This document shows positions 43,711-55,120 of a DNA stretch of 58,826 nt, piece by piece. Under the pieces are notes generated by a model that made no database searches, was not told the origin of the DNA, and saw only the letters and a list, made by a program, of their open reading frames with translations. This DNA is from Nemertoderma westbladi (lineage: Eukaryota; Xenacoelomorpha; Nemertodermatida; Nemertodermatidae), in the NCBI GenBank assembly GCA_032718475.1, contig JAUCBJ010008793.1, positions 1 to 58,826 of the forward strand, in the 5' to 3' direction. Each line of letters begins with the position of its first letter. The stretch's first letter is position 1. The translations under genes were made by a program, and so were the position numbers.

Positions 43711-45636
43711 TTAATTCCACCAGGATGGGTAGAACTTAGTAGCAGAGTTGTAATGGTCATTTAAGTTCGATTTGAATATATTCACACTTGGGGAAGTAAC
43801 AACCACATCAGGAAGAGCATTCCAGGGAGATATGACTCGGAAGTGGAACGAATCGGCCCGGATTTTCAGACGGACGGTCGGTTTGGTGAGTTTTAAAGAG
43901 TTACCGCAACAGACAGTTGACGATAAGGAGAAGAAACTCTGCCAATCGACAGCATCAACACCCGTTAGCATGCGATATAATTGAATAAGGTCCACGCGAG
44001 AACGTCGGTATTCCAGAGTAGGTAGTCCCAAGCGACGCAGTCGCTCCGGATATGGAAGGTCACGAAGGCCCGCTACCAAACGGGTAGCCCGACGTTGGAC
44101 AGACTCAAGTAGGCGGCTTTCTCCTACATGGCTGGGTGACCAAACTGGAGATGCGTATTCCACACAAGGACGGACAAGTGACTTATAGAGACTAATGAAC
44201 ATGTCTTCATTGAGGTGATTAAAGCTTCTATATACTAGCCCCAGAACCTTATTTGCCTTCTTCACGATAGTGGCTATGTGCAATGAGAACTGGAGAGAAT
44301 CATCTAAGTTCACACCCAAGTCTTTCTCTGTTTCGGTTGTCTCCAGTGTGTGTGACCCGAGGGTGTATGTGTACCTGGGGTTAGAGCGACCAATATGCAT
44401 TACCTTGCATTTCTTATGATTAAATAATAATTGCCAGGTCTTGCTCCACCAATCCAAAATATCTAGATCACTTTGCAGGGGTCCCACGGAGAGTTTAATA
44501 GAGGGATCCACTACAGCAGAGTCTTTTAAGTCATCAGCAAACAAGTATGCCAAATGCCCTAGGAGTGCAGGAATGTCATCTACAAATCCCAAGAAAAATA
44601 GTACCCCATCGACACTTCCTTGGGGAACCCCACTATCAACTGATAGCCATGTTGAATGTTCACCACCAATTACTACTCGTTGGTATATACCAGATAAAAA
44701 CGAACTAATCCACTTCAAAAGGTTGCCAGCTATCCCCAATGACTTCAATTTGAGGAGTAGACGTTGATGTGGGACAGAATCAAACGCTTTACGAAAGTCT
44801 AAAAAGGCAACGTCAATACATTGTCGGTCATCAAGGACCTTATACCAGTTAAATATGGCATCCAGTAGTTGCAGTGTACATGAGCGTCCTTTAAGAAACC
44901 CATACTGTTGGTCAGAAAGACGTCTGTTTTCCTTTAAAAATTCGTATGTGACAGATGCTATGTTGCGCTCCATAAGCTTACACACAACTGAGGTTAAGCT
45001 AATCTGCCGGTAATTTTCTTTATCATATTTCTTTCCATTCTTGAACTGCGGAGATATATTTGCCAATTTCCATTCTGCTGGAACTATACCTTCATCCATA
45101 GACTTTTGGAATAGAATAGCAAGTGGATGGGCGACGGAATCAGCAAGTTCCTTTATGACCTGTGGATATATGGAATCAGGGCCAGGGGCACTGGGACTTT
45201 TCATTTCCTGTATGGCTTTTGTGACTGATTCTGTGGTGAATGAAATTGAGGAGAGTTCGATAGTGTTTGGTTGAGTAGGAGGAAGGCTAGAAATGTTACT
45301 CAGGTCTTCAACTGTAAAAGCACTATGAAAATACTCATTTAACAGAGTTGCTTTCTCAATATTTGTAGTGGCGAATGTACCATCTGGACGTTTGAGGTTG
45401 TGTATGGTTGAACGAACTTTGGTTTTTGACCGAACAAACTTCCAGAATTCAGTTGGATTTGTTGAGGCATTCAAGGCGATTTTACGTTCAAATTGACACT
45501 TTGCCTTCCGTATATTTTGGGTACAAATATTTCTAGCAAGTTTATATCTTTTCATTGTATTAGGCGACGGATCTCTGCGGTACGCAATCCAACAGTGTTC
45601 CTTGTTCCGAATAGAATTACGAACGTCAATGTTCAT
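43711..45636 (-). CDS. Reverse transcriptase of a CR1/L2-like LINE, 5'-truncated (641 aa)
   Basis: A long uninterrupted minus-strand frame. Residues about 145-165 hold SAPGPDSIYP, 279-286 LDFRKAFD (motif A), 336-341 GVPQGS (motif B) and 366-369 FADD (catalytic box). These are followed by the post-catalytic KDLGVNLD, LYKSLVRPCVEYASPVW and the C-terminal block with RRLGLPTLEYRR and ISPWNALPDVV. The whole pattern is that of the CR1/L2/jockey group; the finer clade is inference. The endonuclease is missing, so the copy is 5'-truncated at or just above 45636. The frame is open, but the motif-B region reads GSVDGVLFFLG where GSVLGPLLF is usual, so activity is doubtful. No TACAGTA or TACTGTA lies inside it. 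Confidence 0.85.
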   Translation of the reverse strand: MNIDVRNSIRNKEHCWIAYRRDPSPNTMKRYKLARNICTQNIRKAKCQFERKIALNASTNPTEFWKFVRSKTKVRSTIHNLKRPDGTFATTNIEKATLLNEYFHSAFTVEDLSNISSLPPTQPNTIELSSISFTTESVTKAIQEMKSPSAPGPDSIYPQVIKELADSVAHPLAILFQKSMDEGIVPAEWKLANISPQFKNGKKYDKENYRQISLTSVVCKLMERNIASVTYEFLKENRRLSDQQYGFLKGRSCTLQLLDAIFNWYKVLDDRQCIDVAFLDFRKAFDSVPHQRLLLKLKSLGIAGNLLKWISSFLSGIYQRVVIGGEHSTWLSVDSGVPQGSVDGVLFFLGFVDDIPALLGHLAYLFADDLKDSAVVDPSIKLSVGPLQSDLDILDWWSKTWQLLFNHKKCKVMHIGRSNPRYTYTLGSHTLETTETEKDLGVNLDDSLQFSLHIATIVKKANKVLGLVYRSFNHLNEDMFISLYKSLVRPCVEYASPVWSPSHVGESRLLESVQRRATRLVAGLRDLPYPERLRRLGLPTLEYRRSRVDLIQLYRMLTGVDAVDWQSFFSLSSTVCCGNSLKLTKPTVRLKIRADSFHFRVISPWNALPDVVVTSPSVNIFKSNLNDHYNSATKFYPSWWN

Positions 45637-46104
45637 AATATGGGATAGGCCTATTGGATAATATTCTGAGAAGAATATTTTAGTGAATATTTCTGGCTGT
45701 CTGGGATGAATATTGCGTCGAATATTTCTGAGATGAATATTACGACTGGATAAGGCTGTAAGGACAGACTGACAGAAGGAAGGGGGAATAATTATATTGT
45801 AGGCCTACCGTAATTATTTCGTTTTTAAAATCAGGCTGTCAGGGTCCCGAGGAAGTGTATTTTATATGTTTGCCTATCTACAGATCTATGGCTGTCCGCT
45901 GTATGGTGTATGGAGGCACGAAAAATCGATTACACAGTTGTCTGGTTGTAGCCAGAAGGAATGGGGATTTCCGGTTTGGCAGTTTGGGGGCACTGGAACG
46001 TTAAAAAACGCATGTGTCTAAAACACTTGTCTGGTGGGAAAACACTTACTGACTTAGGCCCTATAAAATTTTTCTCATACAGTCATAGGGCAGTTGGGTA
46101 TTCT
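45637..46104. other. No gene recognised
   Basis: 45660-45760 has short repeats of gaatattt/gatgaatatt. No frame with domain content. Confidence 0.4.
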
Positions 46105-46123
46105 CAGCGAGATTTCGCTGCAC
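46105..46123. repeat. Probable target duplication of the L2 element (left)
   Basis: cagcgagatttcgctgcac recurs exactly at 48903-48921, directly at the point where the reverse transcriptase is cut off. Confidence 0.65.
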
Positions 46124-46379
46124 GTGCAACCAAATCTCGCTGCACAAATCAAAAATATCACTAACAAATCCCTTTCAAAATTTAAAATAAAAATATGCAT
46201 ATGATACAAAAACTCTTGCAGTACAAAAATTACACCATCAGAAAGCCTGTAAAAAACTACGTTATTTGTATGTTGGACGTTTTGTTTGCATGTTGCGTTT
46301 TCGAATAATAATACACAATTTCTTATTATGCGCCTTTTTCGCAAGGTTCAAAGGCGCAGTAGTAAAAACAGTTAGAAAG

Positions 46380-47170
46380 TCAGTTGAAGGCCCTATTATA
46401 TAAACATGTTTTGAGTTGAGATTTGAATGATTCTAAATTTGTGCAAGTTCTTAAGCTAAGGGGGAGACTGTTGAAAATAACTGGGGCAGCATGTTTAAAT
46501 GCACGGGAACCGACCGTCTTTAAGTTGTATCTTGGGACCGATAAAGTCCACAGTTGTTGGGTTCTAGTTGGGTTGTAGTTTGGAGTCAACAGTTCTAAAA
46601 TGTAAGACGGGGCGAGACCATTAAGCGCCTTCCACGTCATGAGTGCAATCTTGTACTCGATACGGAAGGTGACCGGCAACCAGTGAAGAGTTCGTAATGT
46701 AGGAGTGATGTGAGACCGAACAGGTTGACCTGAAATAAGGCGGGCGCAGCTATTAAGTGCAAGTTGTAGTCTGTTGAGGGACACAGTTGGTAGATTATAC
46801 AGAAGACTGTTGTTTTGATCGATACGTGATATTATTAGAGCATTGACAAGCTTCTTCAGATTATCAGAAGACAAGTGTTCTTTTATTCGACGTATGTTCC
46901 TGAGGTGAAAGTTAATAGATGCTGTGAGAGTTTTAATGTGATCATGCATATTTAGCTGACTATCGAAGCGAACTCCAAGGGTTGTTACGGTGGATAGGGA
47001 TTGAATTATCTTGCCACCTAGAGAGACTGAGAATTCTGATGCAAAGCTCAAGAAATCGTTGCCGCGTCCAAGTAGTAGGATGTCTGTCTTGTCATCATTC
47101 AAGAACAGGTGAAGTTCATCGAGTTGCACTTTGATGGCTTGGATGCAATTTGCTATCGAAGCTTTTACAG
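46380..47170 (-). pseudogene. L2 reverse transcriptase, C-terminal part
   Basis: The frame reads LHLFLNDDKTDILLLG, VTTLGVRFDSQLNMHDH, NSLLYNLPTVSLNRLQ, THRL-type HITPTLRTLHWLPVTFRIEY and NSLPLSLRTC near the end, the typical post-catalytic and C-terminal sequence of L2-clade LINEs (family knowledge). It joins 48532-48921 once the intervening element is taken out, though the junction is off by one base as I read it. The first residues of the open frame come from the inserted element's end. Confidence 0.85.
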
Positions 47171-47173
47171 TTA

Positions 47174-48557
47174 GGTACAATGGCCAAATCTGGCAACCTC
47201 AAAAGTTGCCACATATGGCAATGTTTATTGCCAAATCTGGCAACTTTTGGTTTTTCTAATTTTCGCACGCCCAGAAGCAAAATCGCATTTTGGTAAATAG
47301 GTAAGTGAAAAGAGCGCGAAATTTAAATATAATTGACCGTATAAGAAAAAAAATCATCGTCTGAATTTCTCTTAGCAATAGGCCGAAATGTGTCTAAAAT
47401 AAATATTGCCATTTTTGGCAACCATTAGAATTAAAGAAAAATAATGGTTGCCATTTTTGGCAACAATTATCATTCTGCAGCCCTGTCAGTAACTCTGTCA
47501 TTGTAAATTACTTCAAAATTGCTTACTTCTTGCTTACCCTTGTCGAGTTGTGATGATTTATAAACAAAACATTAGTTGATGAAATGTCAGAATGTATTTT
47601 ATATGTTGTTAATACTGTAATATGTTAATGGAAAGATGGATGAGTCTGTAACAGATACCGTACTGGTCTGCTGGTAGTGGTAGACTGGTATATGGTATAG
47701 CTGTATAGGCATAAACAAAACTAAAGAATCACATGCTTCAAAGGCTGAAATGGAAATAAACGTAATAATATTTGACAACGTCAGCAAAAGGAAGCAAGAA
47801 GGCAAGGCAGCAAGGGGGCATTAACTGATTAAAGTTTGAGAAACGGCGTGGCAGAAGAAAAATAGTGTCAAAATTTAGAAAGACTGAGAAAACCAAAACG
47901 CGTGTTAAGGGATTCAACCAAATTGTTTCTAGTAGGCCTTAATGAAAAACGATGAAATTATTTTCATTATATGTCTGTATGTACTGATGTAGGAATGGAA
48001 AGATAGATATACTGAACTGATATAGAGTGAAGGATGATTTAGATTGCTGGGCAATTGTATCAGCATTACACAGTTACAATCTTTAACTACTAAACTATTA
48101 TTGGTACAAATGACAAACAACAATCAACCACCTCCCCAAGCAGCGCCAGAGATTACTGGCAAAAATAAACTATCACCAGTCAGTCTGTGTTTGTGTTATT
48201 GACTCTCATTCTCACCTCATTTGTTAGGATATATTGCTGTATTGGCAGATTGGTTAGAACTTAGAATATGCCACTACCGGTATAAGTATAACCTGTACCC
48301 TGGCCCTACAGTCGGCGCCCTATCCCTTTTTTCTAGGCCTAACATTTCAGGATCTAAGGAATGACCATAGGTACTGCCATAGAAGGACTTAATGACACAG
48401 AACCATATAAGCCATATTCAATGAGTTAGTTAAGTTGCCAAATATGGCAACAACGGCTTTATATAGTTGCCAAATCAGGCAATCAGAAATGTTGCCAGAT
48501 TTTGCTTGGTTGCCAAATATGGCAATCACAATCATTGCCAGATTTGGCCATTGTACC
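47174..48557. mobile_element. 1384-bp inverted-repeat element in L2, TTGCCA subterminal repeats
   Basis: Ends read ttaGGTACAATGGCCAAATC on the left and the inverse on the right, so the inverted repeat begins at or near a TA (47172-47173 and 48558-48559). Subterminal palindromic units (gccaaatctggcaac, ttgccatttttggcaac) repeat on both sides. The limits are fixed by the break in the L2 reading frame. Non-coding interior. Confidence 0.8.
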
Positions 48558-48900
48558 TAACAAGTGCCAATGAGTCAAGGCAGTCGAAAATTATGAAGAT
48601 CTGGTTGTCGTCAGCGTAGATGTGGTAGCCGACTTCAAGATGATCGCATGCTGTAGCAATGGGCAGACAGTAGATAAGGTACAGGATTGCTCCAAGGACT
48701 GAGCCCTGGGGAACTCCACTCAAAAGGTTTACAACACGAGAAAGTTTCCCATTTATTGAAACTACGAATGATCTATCTGATAGGTATGACTTAAACCACT
48801 GATAGACAGTCCCGTCAATGCCGATATTACGAAGTGTGTCTAGTAATATGTTGTAATCGACAAGGTCGAAAGCAGCCGAATAAACACAACAAAAACAATT
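48558..48900 (-). pseudogene. L2 reverse transcriptase, catalytic part
   Basis: Reads SAAFDLVDYNILLDTLRNIG (motif A), WFKSYLSDRSFVVSING, SGVPQGSVLGAILYLIY (motif B) and HIYADDNQIF (catalytic YADD), then breaks off at the inserted element. A frameshift precedes motif A, and the upstream domain is missing. Confidence 0.85.
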
Positions 48901-48902
48901 TA

Positions 48903-48921
48903 CAGCGAGATTTCGCTGCAC
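48903..48921. repeat. Probable target duplication of the L2 element (right)
   Basis: Exact copy of 46105-46123. Confidence 0.65.
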
Positions 48922-51900
48922 AGTAGTTTTCGTAGGTAGGAATAATAGTGTAAAGGCGGCCTGGCTTTGAGGTAGCTCAACAACTGGGATGAGTGACAGG
49001 AAAGTCTATGAATTCATTTAGTTAGGCAGGCTGGTGCAGTGGCTGGGGGATGGGAGGTGCATGCACAGTAGCACAGACAGAGCAGCAGAGACACGCACAG
49101 GCCCAAGCCAGGCTAGCTAGCAACTGCCCAGTGTCCAGTAAGTAGGTATTACTAATAACCAAATATTGACTTCTTGCTAACTCGGGCTTGCCCTGTGGAT
49201 AATACAATAGTTCTGTAGTTGGGTTTGTGTGCCAGAGCCACAGTGTAATTAATCTATGTAAAGGCCTCCTCCTGCCCTCCAGCTCTGTGGCCTGTGGCTG
49301 AGCCTGGGGTTTCCTCAACTTATACAGTACTGGTGACTGGTACCATAACTGTATCAGTGTATGTATACGAAGGAAGCATGGGCTGGCTCCCTAAATTAAT
49401 TCTTGGACATGGACTAGTTGGCCTTTGGTCTCTATTAGTGGCGGTTTATATATCTACATCAATATAATCACATATTGCCTTTCGTAGATGGCCTTGCTTA
49501 AGTTGCTTCTTGCTTGGCTGGGCTGAATAGCAAAAAACCTCTGTAAAAATATTTTTATGCGTGTGTGCCAGATTGATGCATAGTTGCGATGCGAATATTT
49601 GAACAAAGTGATTGCAATATTAAATATTTTAGAGAAACGCTGAAATATAGTATTCTGTATCCCTTGAGATTCATGCAGAGTGTAGACAGACTTATTGACT
49701 GTTGTATATAAACCCAGTTGACGGTACGTACAGTTATTTTATTATTTATTACAATATAGAAATAATTATGGAAAAATAGGTTGTACTATGACACTATAAA
49801 ACCCATTCGAATGTTAGTTTGTAATTGCCATATGCAACCAATATCATACTGATTGTGAGTACAGTAGTTGTGAGGAAAAGTCACTAAATATGTATTAAAC
49901 TGACAGCAAGTGGATTTATCAGTAATATTTCTAACTACCATTAATGATATTACTTCTGGAGAAAATATTTTCTTTACTATTCGTTGAGTACTTTGTGACG
50001 TAATTCGTTGAGAAACAGTTCGCTGCAGGCCATTTATGCTATTGTTTCTATTGTTATTTTCTATTAGTTCATTTTTTTACTATTTGTTTTTTCAGCTAAC
50101 AATGCGGGATGGCCCTTTGCAGACTAAACAGCTGTTTGGGGCCGTTTCCCAGGCTGCGGATGGATAGGGAGGCGGAATAGCATTTCACACGATTTGTGAT
50201 TGTGATTTGTCTGCTTATACGACTGTGTATTAAATTAGTTGTTACGGCGACGGCGACTGAATACAAATACTGAGAGGTCAGCCTCGTAGTCGCTCAGAAT
50301 ACTTGCAATACTTGCATAAGTCAAAATTCCAGGGGAAAAATTGCGCTTAATGGTTATTGCTTGTGTCTGTGTGACCACTTCCTGTAAAAAAAATCTATAT
50401 TCTACATCTACCTTCATACTAGAGCTTGGTATGGGGTAAGGTTTAAAGGGCTGGAAGGATTGGTTAGGCCATAGGGAATAAAAACACAAGCAATACTCAT
50501 GTCCACCTAAAGAAAGACTACAAGTAGTAAGGACCATTGAAAATACCAGTGACTCATCCCATTGCCATTACGATTACCACTAGGCTGCAGTGCGGCTATG
50601 CAAAGATAATAATTAACCACCACATACAGCTGAGCACTCAAACAGTAGACAGGCAAAGCATGGAGTCAACCAAGAAAGCAAACCATCCTAGTAACCAAGC
50701 ATACAAGACTGAGTGGAGATTGGGTGGCGGTTGCCTGGCCAATGTACCTTATTGCCAGCCTAGCTAGAGAGTATAGAGTATATTGTGCAGGGCTGGCCGG
50801 GCCATGGCTGATGGGCTTGAACCACGACAACCCAGGCAGGCCAGGTTCACAAAGTCACTAATACATTATCGAAGGCTGTAACTAACTGACTAACAGAAGT
50901 TTACCTTGGCCGGAGAGCTATGGGCTCGTTATCTATTGGGAACAATTATTACCTTAATCATTTAGAGGGCTAGTAGCACTAAAGAGGAATAAAGCTCAGC
51001 ACCAGAGATAAGATAGCTATTGGCTATGGATGTGTGTAGTTAATCTTATATTTCAACGAAATTCAGATTGATTGTGTTACACATTTGCATGGCCAGCTTT
51101 CTAACAGTACCAACAAATCACTATCTGACTATGACTGTATGATGTTGAAAAATAACTGCGCTGTAACTGGTGCAATATCGACGGAGATATACCTTTTTTT
51201 AAACGCTTCTAGCTGTCTAGTTAAATAGTCTAGTGTTGGATAATTGCCCCTTGGACCATTGCTCACCGAACAATTGCCCCCTGGGCAATATCCCTTGAGG
51301 ACGATTGCCCCCTGCAGCCCTGAGGACAATTTTCATTTCCTGGAAATTGTAGCATAAATATTCCTTAACTTAATCAGTTAATAGCAATCAATAAACTCTT
51401 TAATTGCAGTCCCATCTTTTAGTCTCTTTGGTCTTAGTCATGGGCATGGCTGCATGGTGAGGTGTTTTGTGTTATTAGTAGTAGAGTGGGTCTTGGTAGT
51501 AGCAGCAGTATTTTATGTAATGTAATGCAACAGTGTACTGGTTCAATTTAATTGTCTCCAACAACCAATCCATTAAACAGCTCAATACTGAATACCTCAA
51601 TAGCCTAAATATAAAGAGAGCTCTCTGCCAGAACTGCATCTGTCAATTATCAGGCATCTCTATCTCCACTACACACTTCTCCAGACTAGTTGAAAGGCAG
51701 TGCCGCTTGGCTTTTGTGTGCTGTTAAAAAAGTGACTGTCCACTGCGAAACGGGGTGGATCATCTTCATTTGCTAATAAAACTTTTTCTATACATAGAAA
51801 TTTATTTTTGTACATACAAAATATGTATTTCGATATGCTCTATCTAATGATATAAATTTCAATATAACGTACCGAACACGAAACTTTCGTACTTGATTTT

Positions 51901-52019
51901 TGTAATTTTACATACAAATTCAAGTCAAAAATTGCTCAGTTGACGACAGTTGTCCACCCCCTTTCAGGGTGTCCGTCCACCCCCATTCTGGGTAGTGCTC
52001 CCTAACTGAAGTCAGTACA
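48922..52019. other. No gene recognised over 3.1 kb
   Basis: Open frames at 49022-49318, 50235-50537 and 50537-50767 have no domain, signal or repeat similarity that I can see. 51240-51330 has short repeats of attgccccctgg. It is the largest stretch in the window for which I have no explanation; unrecognised exons cannot be excluded. Confidence 0.4.
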
Positions 52020-52616
52020 CAGTGCCGGATTAACCTTAAGGCATATAACAGTATAAGGCACGTGCCTTAGGGCCAGCCGAAAATTCGGGCCATTTTTTCT
52101 CAGCCAGCGTGTCATTCCTGTGAAAAAAATATTTTTATCTGAAAAGTCCAAATTTTTTCTCACTAAAATTTGTAGAAAACAGAGAAAGAAAGTGCATCTT
52201 TCACCTACTTTCTATCCCTAAATTTGTGATAGAAAGTACAAAATTCTAGCCAGTCGACCGACAGGGTGCACTGTGTTATTAGTTCGAGACCTGATGGCAG
52301 GGAAATAATATAATATGGACAGTAAAACTTTAAAGTGCTAATTATGAACAATGGAGAATGTAATTTTATTTATTTGTGGGGAATTATTTGTAGTTACGCT
52401 CTTAAACTTTCTAGAACAACCAAATAATGACGTGGTGACATACTGGATATACTGGAAATACTGTAAATGTTATACTATAAACGTTAAAGGAAATACTGTA
52501 AATTATTAAATGTATTGCGTGGAGATATGTTTTGTACTGTACGAAATTAATTTGTTTTACCGGAAACGAGTTTTATAAATAAAGGCAATATAGATAAAAA
52601 AAAAAGGATAAATTAG

Positions 52617-52626
52617 TTGTACAGTC
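52617..52626. other. Decayed footprint in hAT copy 2
   Basis: Copy 2 reads agttgta-cagtc-gataaa; copy 1 reads agttgta-gataaa. A 5-bp gain after TA whose last base is no longer A. The coordinates cover the site within a few bases. Confidence 0.6.
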
Positions 52627-52875
52627 GATAAAATAGTTGTTGATAAAAAAAACGTGTCAGAAATAACTTCTTGTCACTAATTTAATTTAACCGAAATTCA
52701 GATGTTCTGCCCTCGTACGTATTGAATTTGGCATTTGATGGTATTTTAGGTGCAATTCCTGCAAAACTCTCGGACAGCCTAATTGAATTTGGGTAAATTA
52801 AAATTTGTGACAAAAAGTGCTATTTCCGTGATTTTCTTATCGAATAACATTACTTTCTCAGCAAGTCCAAATATA

Positions 52876-52880
52876 CAGTA
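52876..52880. other. 5-bp TA-CAG-TA footprint in hAT copy 2
   Basis: Copy 2 ccaaatata-cagta-gatcag against copy 1 ccaaatcta-gatcag. Confidence 0.8.
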
Positions 52881-53501
52881 GATCAGAAATATTATATCTT
52901 TTTGCACTAAGCTCAGACTTTTGGTGTGTTTTATTTCTCAGAAAGACTATTAGAAAATTACATTACTTAAATTAAAGAAAATTACTAAATACCTACAGGG
53001 GCCAGTCAGCCTTAGAGGGGCCAACTATAACTATTGTTAATTAATTATTTTGTGACCTCAAAACTGCTCTTTTCAACAACATAATATATTGCTGACTATT
53101 ATTATATGACACTCTGTATAAAGCAACCTTATGAGTTTGTCGATTTTAACTTTTTCCATCACTAAATGCCCTACTACTATTTTATTTTTTACTCAATTGC
53201 CATCAAACATATACCAAAATGGTCAGCAGCAATGCAGGTGGTTTTACAGATCCTTAAACATGAGCTAATTTACATATAAATGCCTCAAAATTTATACATT
53301 TTTTGAAAAAAACTGACCTGCTCAAAAAGTGTCGTACGGTACAAACGGTTTATGAAGCTATCTATACTCAGTTTTCATAGTATATAAAAGATCATAGATC
53401 ATTGTGTTAAAATTTCAGAATAGTAGCTTTATAAATAAAACAAATAGATTTGGGGTAATGGTCCCATTAATATATTAAAAATTAAAGCGTAAGAAATTAT
53501 A

Positions 53502-53506
53502 CAGTA
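53502..53506. other. 5-bp TA-CAG-TA footprint in hAT copy 2
   Basis: Copy 2 attata-cagta-ccaaaacc against copy 1 attcta-tcaaaacc. Confidence 0.75.
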
Positions 53507-53529
53507 CCAAAACCGTTACACTTTTTATA

Positions 53530-53534
53530 CTGTA
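53530..53534. other. 5-bp TA-CTG-TA footprint in hAT copy 2
   Basis: Copy 2 tttttata-ctgta-gcaa against copy 1 tttttata-gcaa. The opposite strand form (CTG rather than CAG). Confidence 0.85.
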
Positions 53535-53609
53535 GCAAAGATTTTATAGGCATAATACTGTAATATGCCATTTAGTAATGTTACAATTCTTGATGAAAAC
53601 CGGTCAGCC

Positions 53610-53860
53610 TAAACACCCAACTACACCCAACTACACCCAACTTTCACCCAACTACACCCAACTACACCCAACTTTCACCCAACTACACCCAACTACACCC
53701 AACTACACCCAACTTTCACCCAACTACACCCAACTACACCCAACTTTCACCCAACTACACCCAACTTTCACCCAACTACACCCAACTTTCAGCCAACTAC
53801 ACCCACACAGTTCCACCCCACTACACCCAACTTCCACTGCACTTCCACTTCCACTCTGCA
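53610..53860 (+). repeat. 10/11-bp minisatellite (caactacacc, caactttcacc)
   Basis: About 22 units alternating 10 bp (caactacacc) and 11 bp (caactttcacc). A related block in the same orientation is at 55905-56115. The open frame through it is an artefact. Confidence 0.9.
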
Positions 53861-55093
53861 TCCAACTTACACAAAACTATACCTACTGTATGGCACCAAA
53901 CTTCCACAAATTACAATATGTACAGTAACCAACTCTTCGAGGAATTGCTGAGATATGAGCTTTTAAATGTTTCATGTACTGTATGTTGCCCCCACTGCTG
54001 AGCAATTATGAAAATAACAAACTAACGTTTTATATTTATTGCAGGTTGGTTCTAGAATAATTGATGAATTTAGCAATAAATAAACAAAGGAGGGACGCAG
54101 AGACTATTGACGAACGATCCAAGCTACAGTATAAAACTAAACTGGCGCTATATATGGGATTGTGGTGAAAATGAAAACGGTATTGATACACAGGAGGGTC
54201 ACCGTCACAGCCTTAACGACGAAATCGCATTGGAAACTTCTATTATGGGAATAGCAATGCAGATAATTCGTACAAAGTTAATGGACATAAGTTCTATATT
54301 ATACAGTATGTTTAATGCAATTATAATAATGTAATTATCCTTTATGTATCATAGAATACAAGAAAAAGAACTGTAACATTATTTTCAGCAGCTTTATTTT
54401 AATCTTGGGCCCATGTAAACACTTTCTGCCGTTATATATTTAACTTTGCAGTTGCCCCCATGTGAAGAATCCCAGGTTTTCATTAAAATCACAGGTTACA
54501 AAAGGGCTGAATCTAACCAAAACAATAAACGAAATTTAGCCGTATCAAAACGAAACGTATCAAAAAGATAAATTAAAAAAAATAAAAAATCTTCATACAT
54601 AAAATTCCAATAAAATGTCGACCGAAAAGTGAAATCCTGGTATTATTCACATGGACGAACTTTATGGCCTTTATATTAATTAATTTTTAACGAAACAACA
54701 GCAATAATTTTAGAACATTTTACATTTTTGATAAACTAAAAGGGGATCTGTTAAGATCTGTACAGGTCAAGGGAATTTCTGCAAGGAACTTATTATGATC
54801 TTCACATACAGGCGATGCCAGAATGGACAAGATCTCTACAGTATGAGAATCGATAAGATCGTTATACATTACAGATCTTACAGTAGTAGAAATAATAATT
54901 CATCACACTAGGGTAGAGAATTGCAGACGTTGATCAACGTAATCATATAGACGCGGCTTGTGGTCTCTAGTACATACTGTACAGTATATGTACAGTAGGA
55001 TATGACAATATTCAGCTTATTTTATTACAAACAACGAAATGGGAGAAGTGTATTTAATCTTTCAGACATTCCACCCGTTCGAAAATCCTCACG
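53861..55093. other. No gene recognised; contains a repeat shared with the right window edge
   Basis: 54338-54410 resembles 58755-58826 (taattatccttt, gtatcat, acaagaaa, gtaacat). Many TACAGTA motifs near 54130, 54300, 54838 and 54975-55000. The short frame 54107-54334 has no domain. Confidence 0.45.
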
Positions 55094-55120
55094 TGATCAA
55101 CATTGAGGTTTCCAAACTAA
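55094..55120. repeat. 27-bp direct repeat, left
   Basis: Matches 55609-55635 at 26 of 27 positions; contains tgatcaacattgaggtttcc. Confidence 0.9.

Larger units (their letters stand above)
46124..48902 (-). mobile_element. L2-type LINE, 5'-truncated, split by a 1.4-kb element
   Basis: Two minus-strand reverse transcriptase parts (48532-48921 and 46380-47180) are in the correct order for one element and are parted by an insertion at 47174-48557. 5' truncation falls at motif A. The 19-bp direct repeats at 46105 and 48903 sit at the expected outer limits. 46124-46379 would be the 3' untranslated part. Confidence 0.75.
52020..53600. mobile_element. hAT-type element, second copy, right-truncated
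   Basis: Starts with the CAGTGCCGGATTAACC terminus and follows 35237-36260 and then 38192-38938 of copy 1, lacking the nested 1933-bp element. It breaks off at about 53600 after ttgatgaaaac. It differs from copy 1 by at least five small gains containing CAG or CTG at TA sites (see 52617-52621, 52876-52880, 53502-53506, 53530-53534 and near 53564). Confidence 0.9.

Noticed and set aside
53578-53928. Pro/Thr/Gln-rich repeat protein
   Set aside because: Translation of the caactacacc minisatellite, with no conserved non-repeat part; the same applies to 55841-56279.
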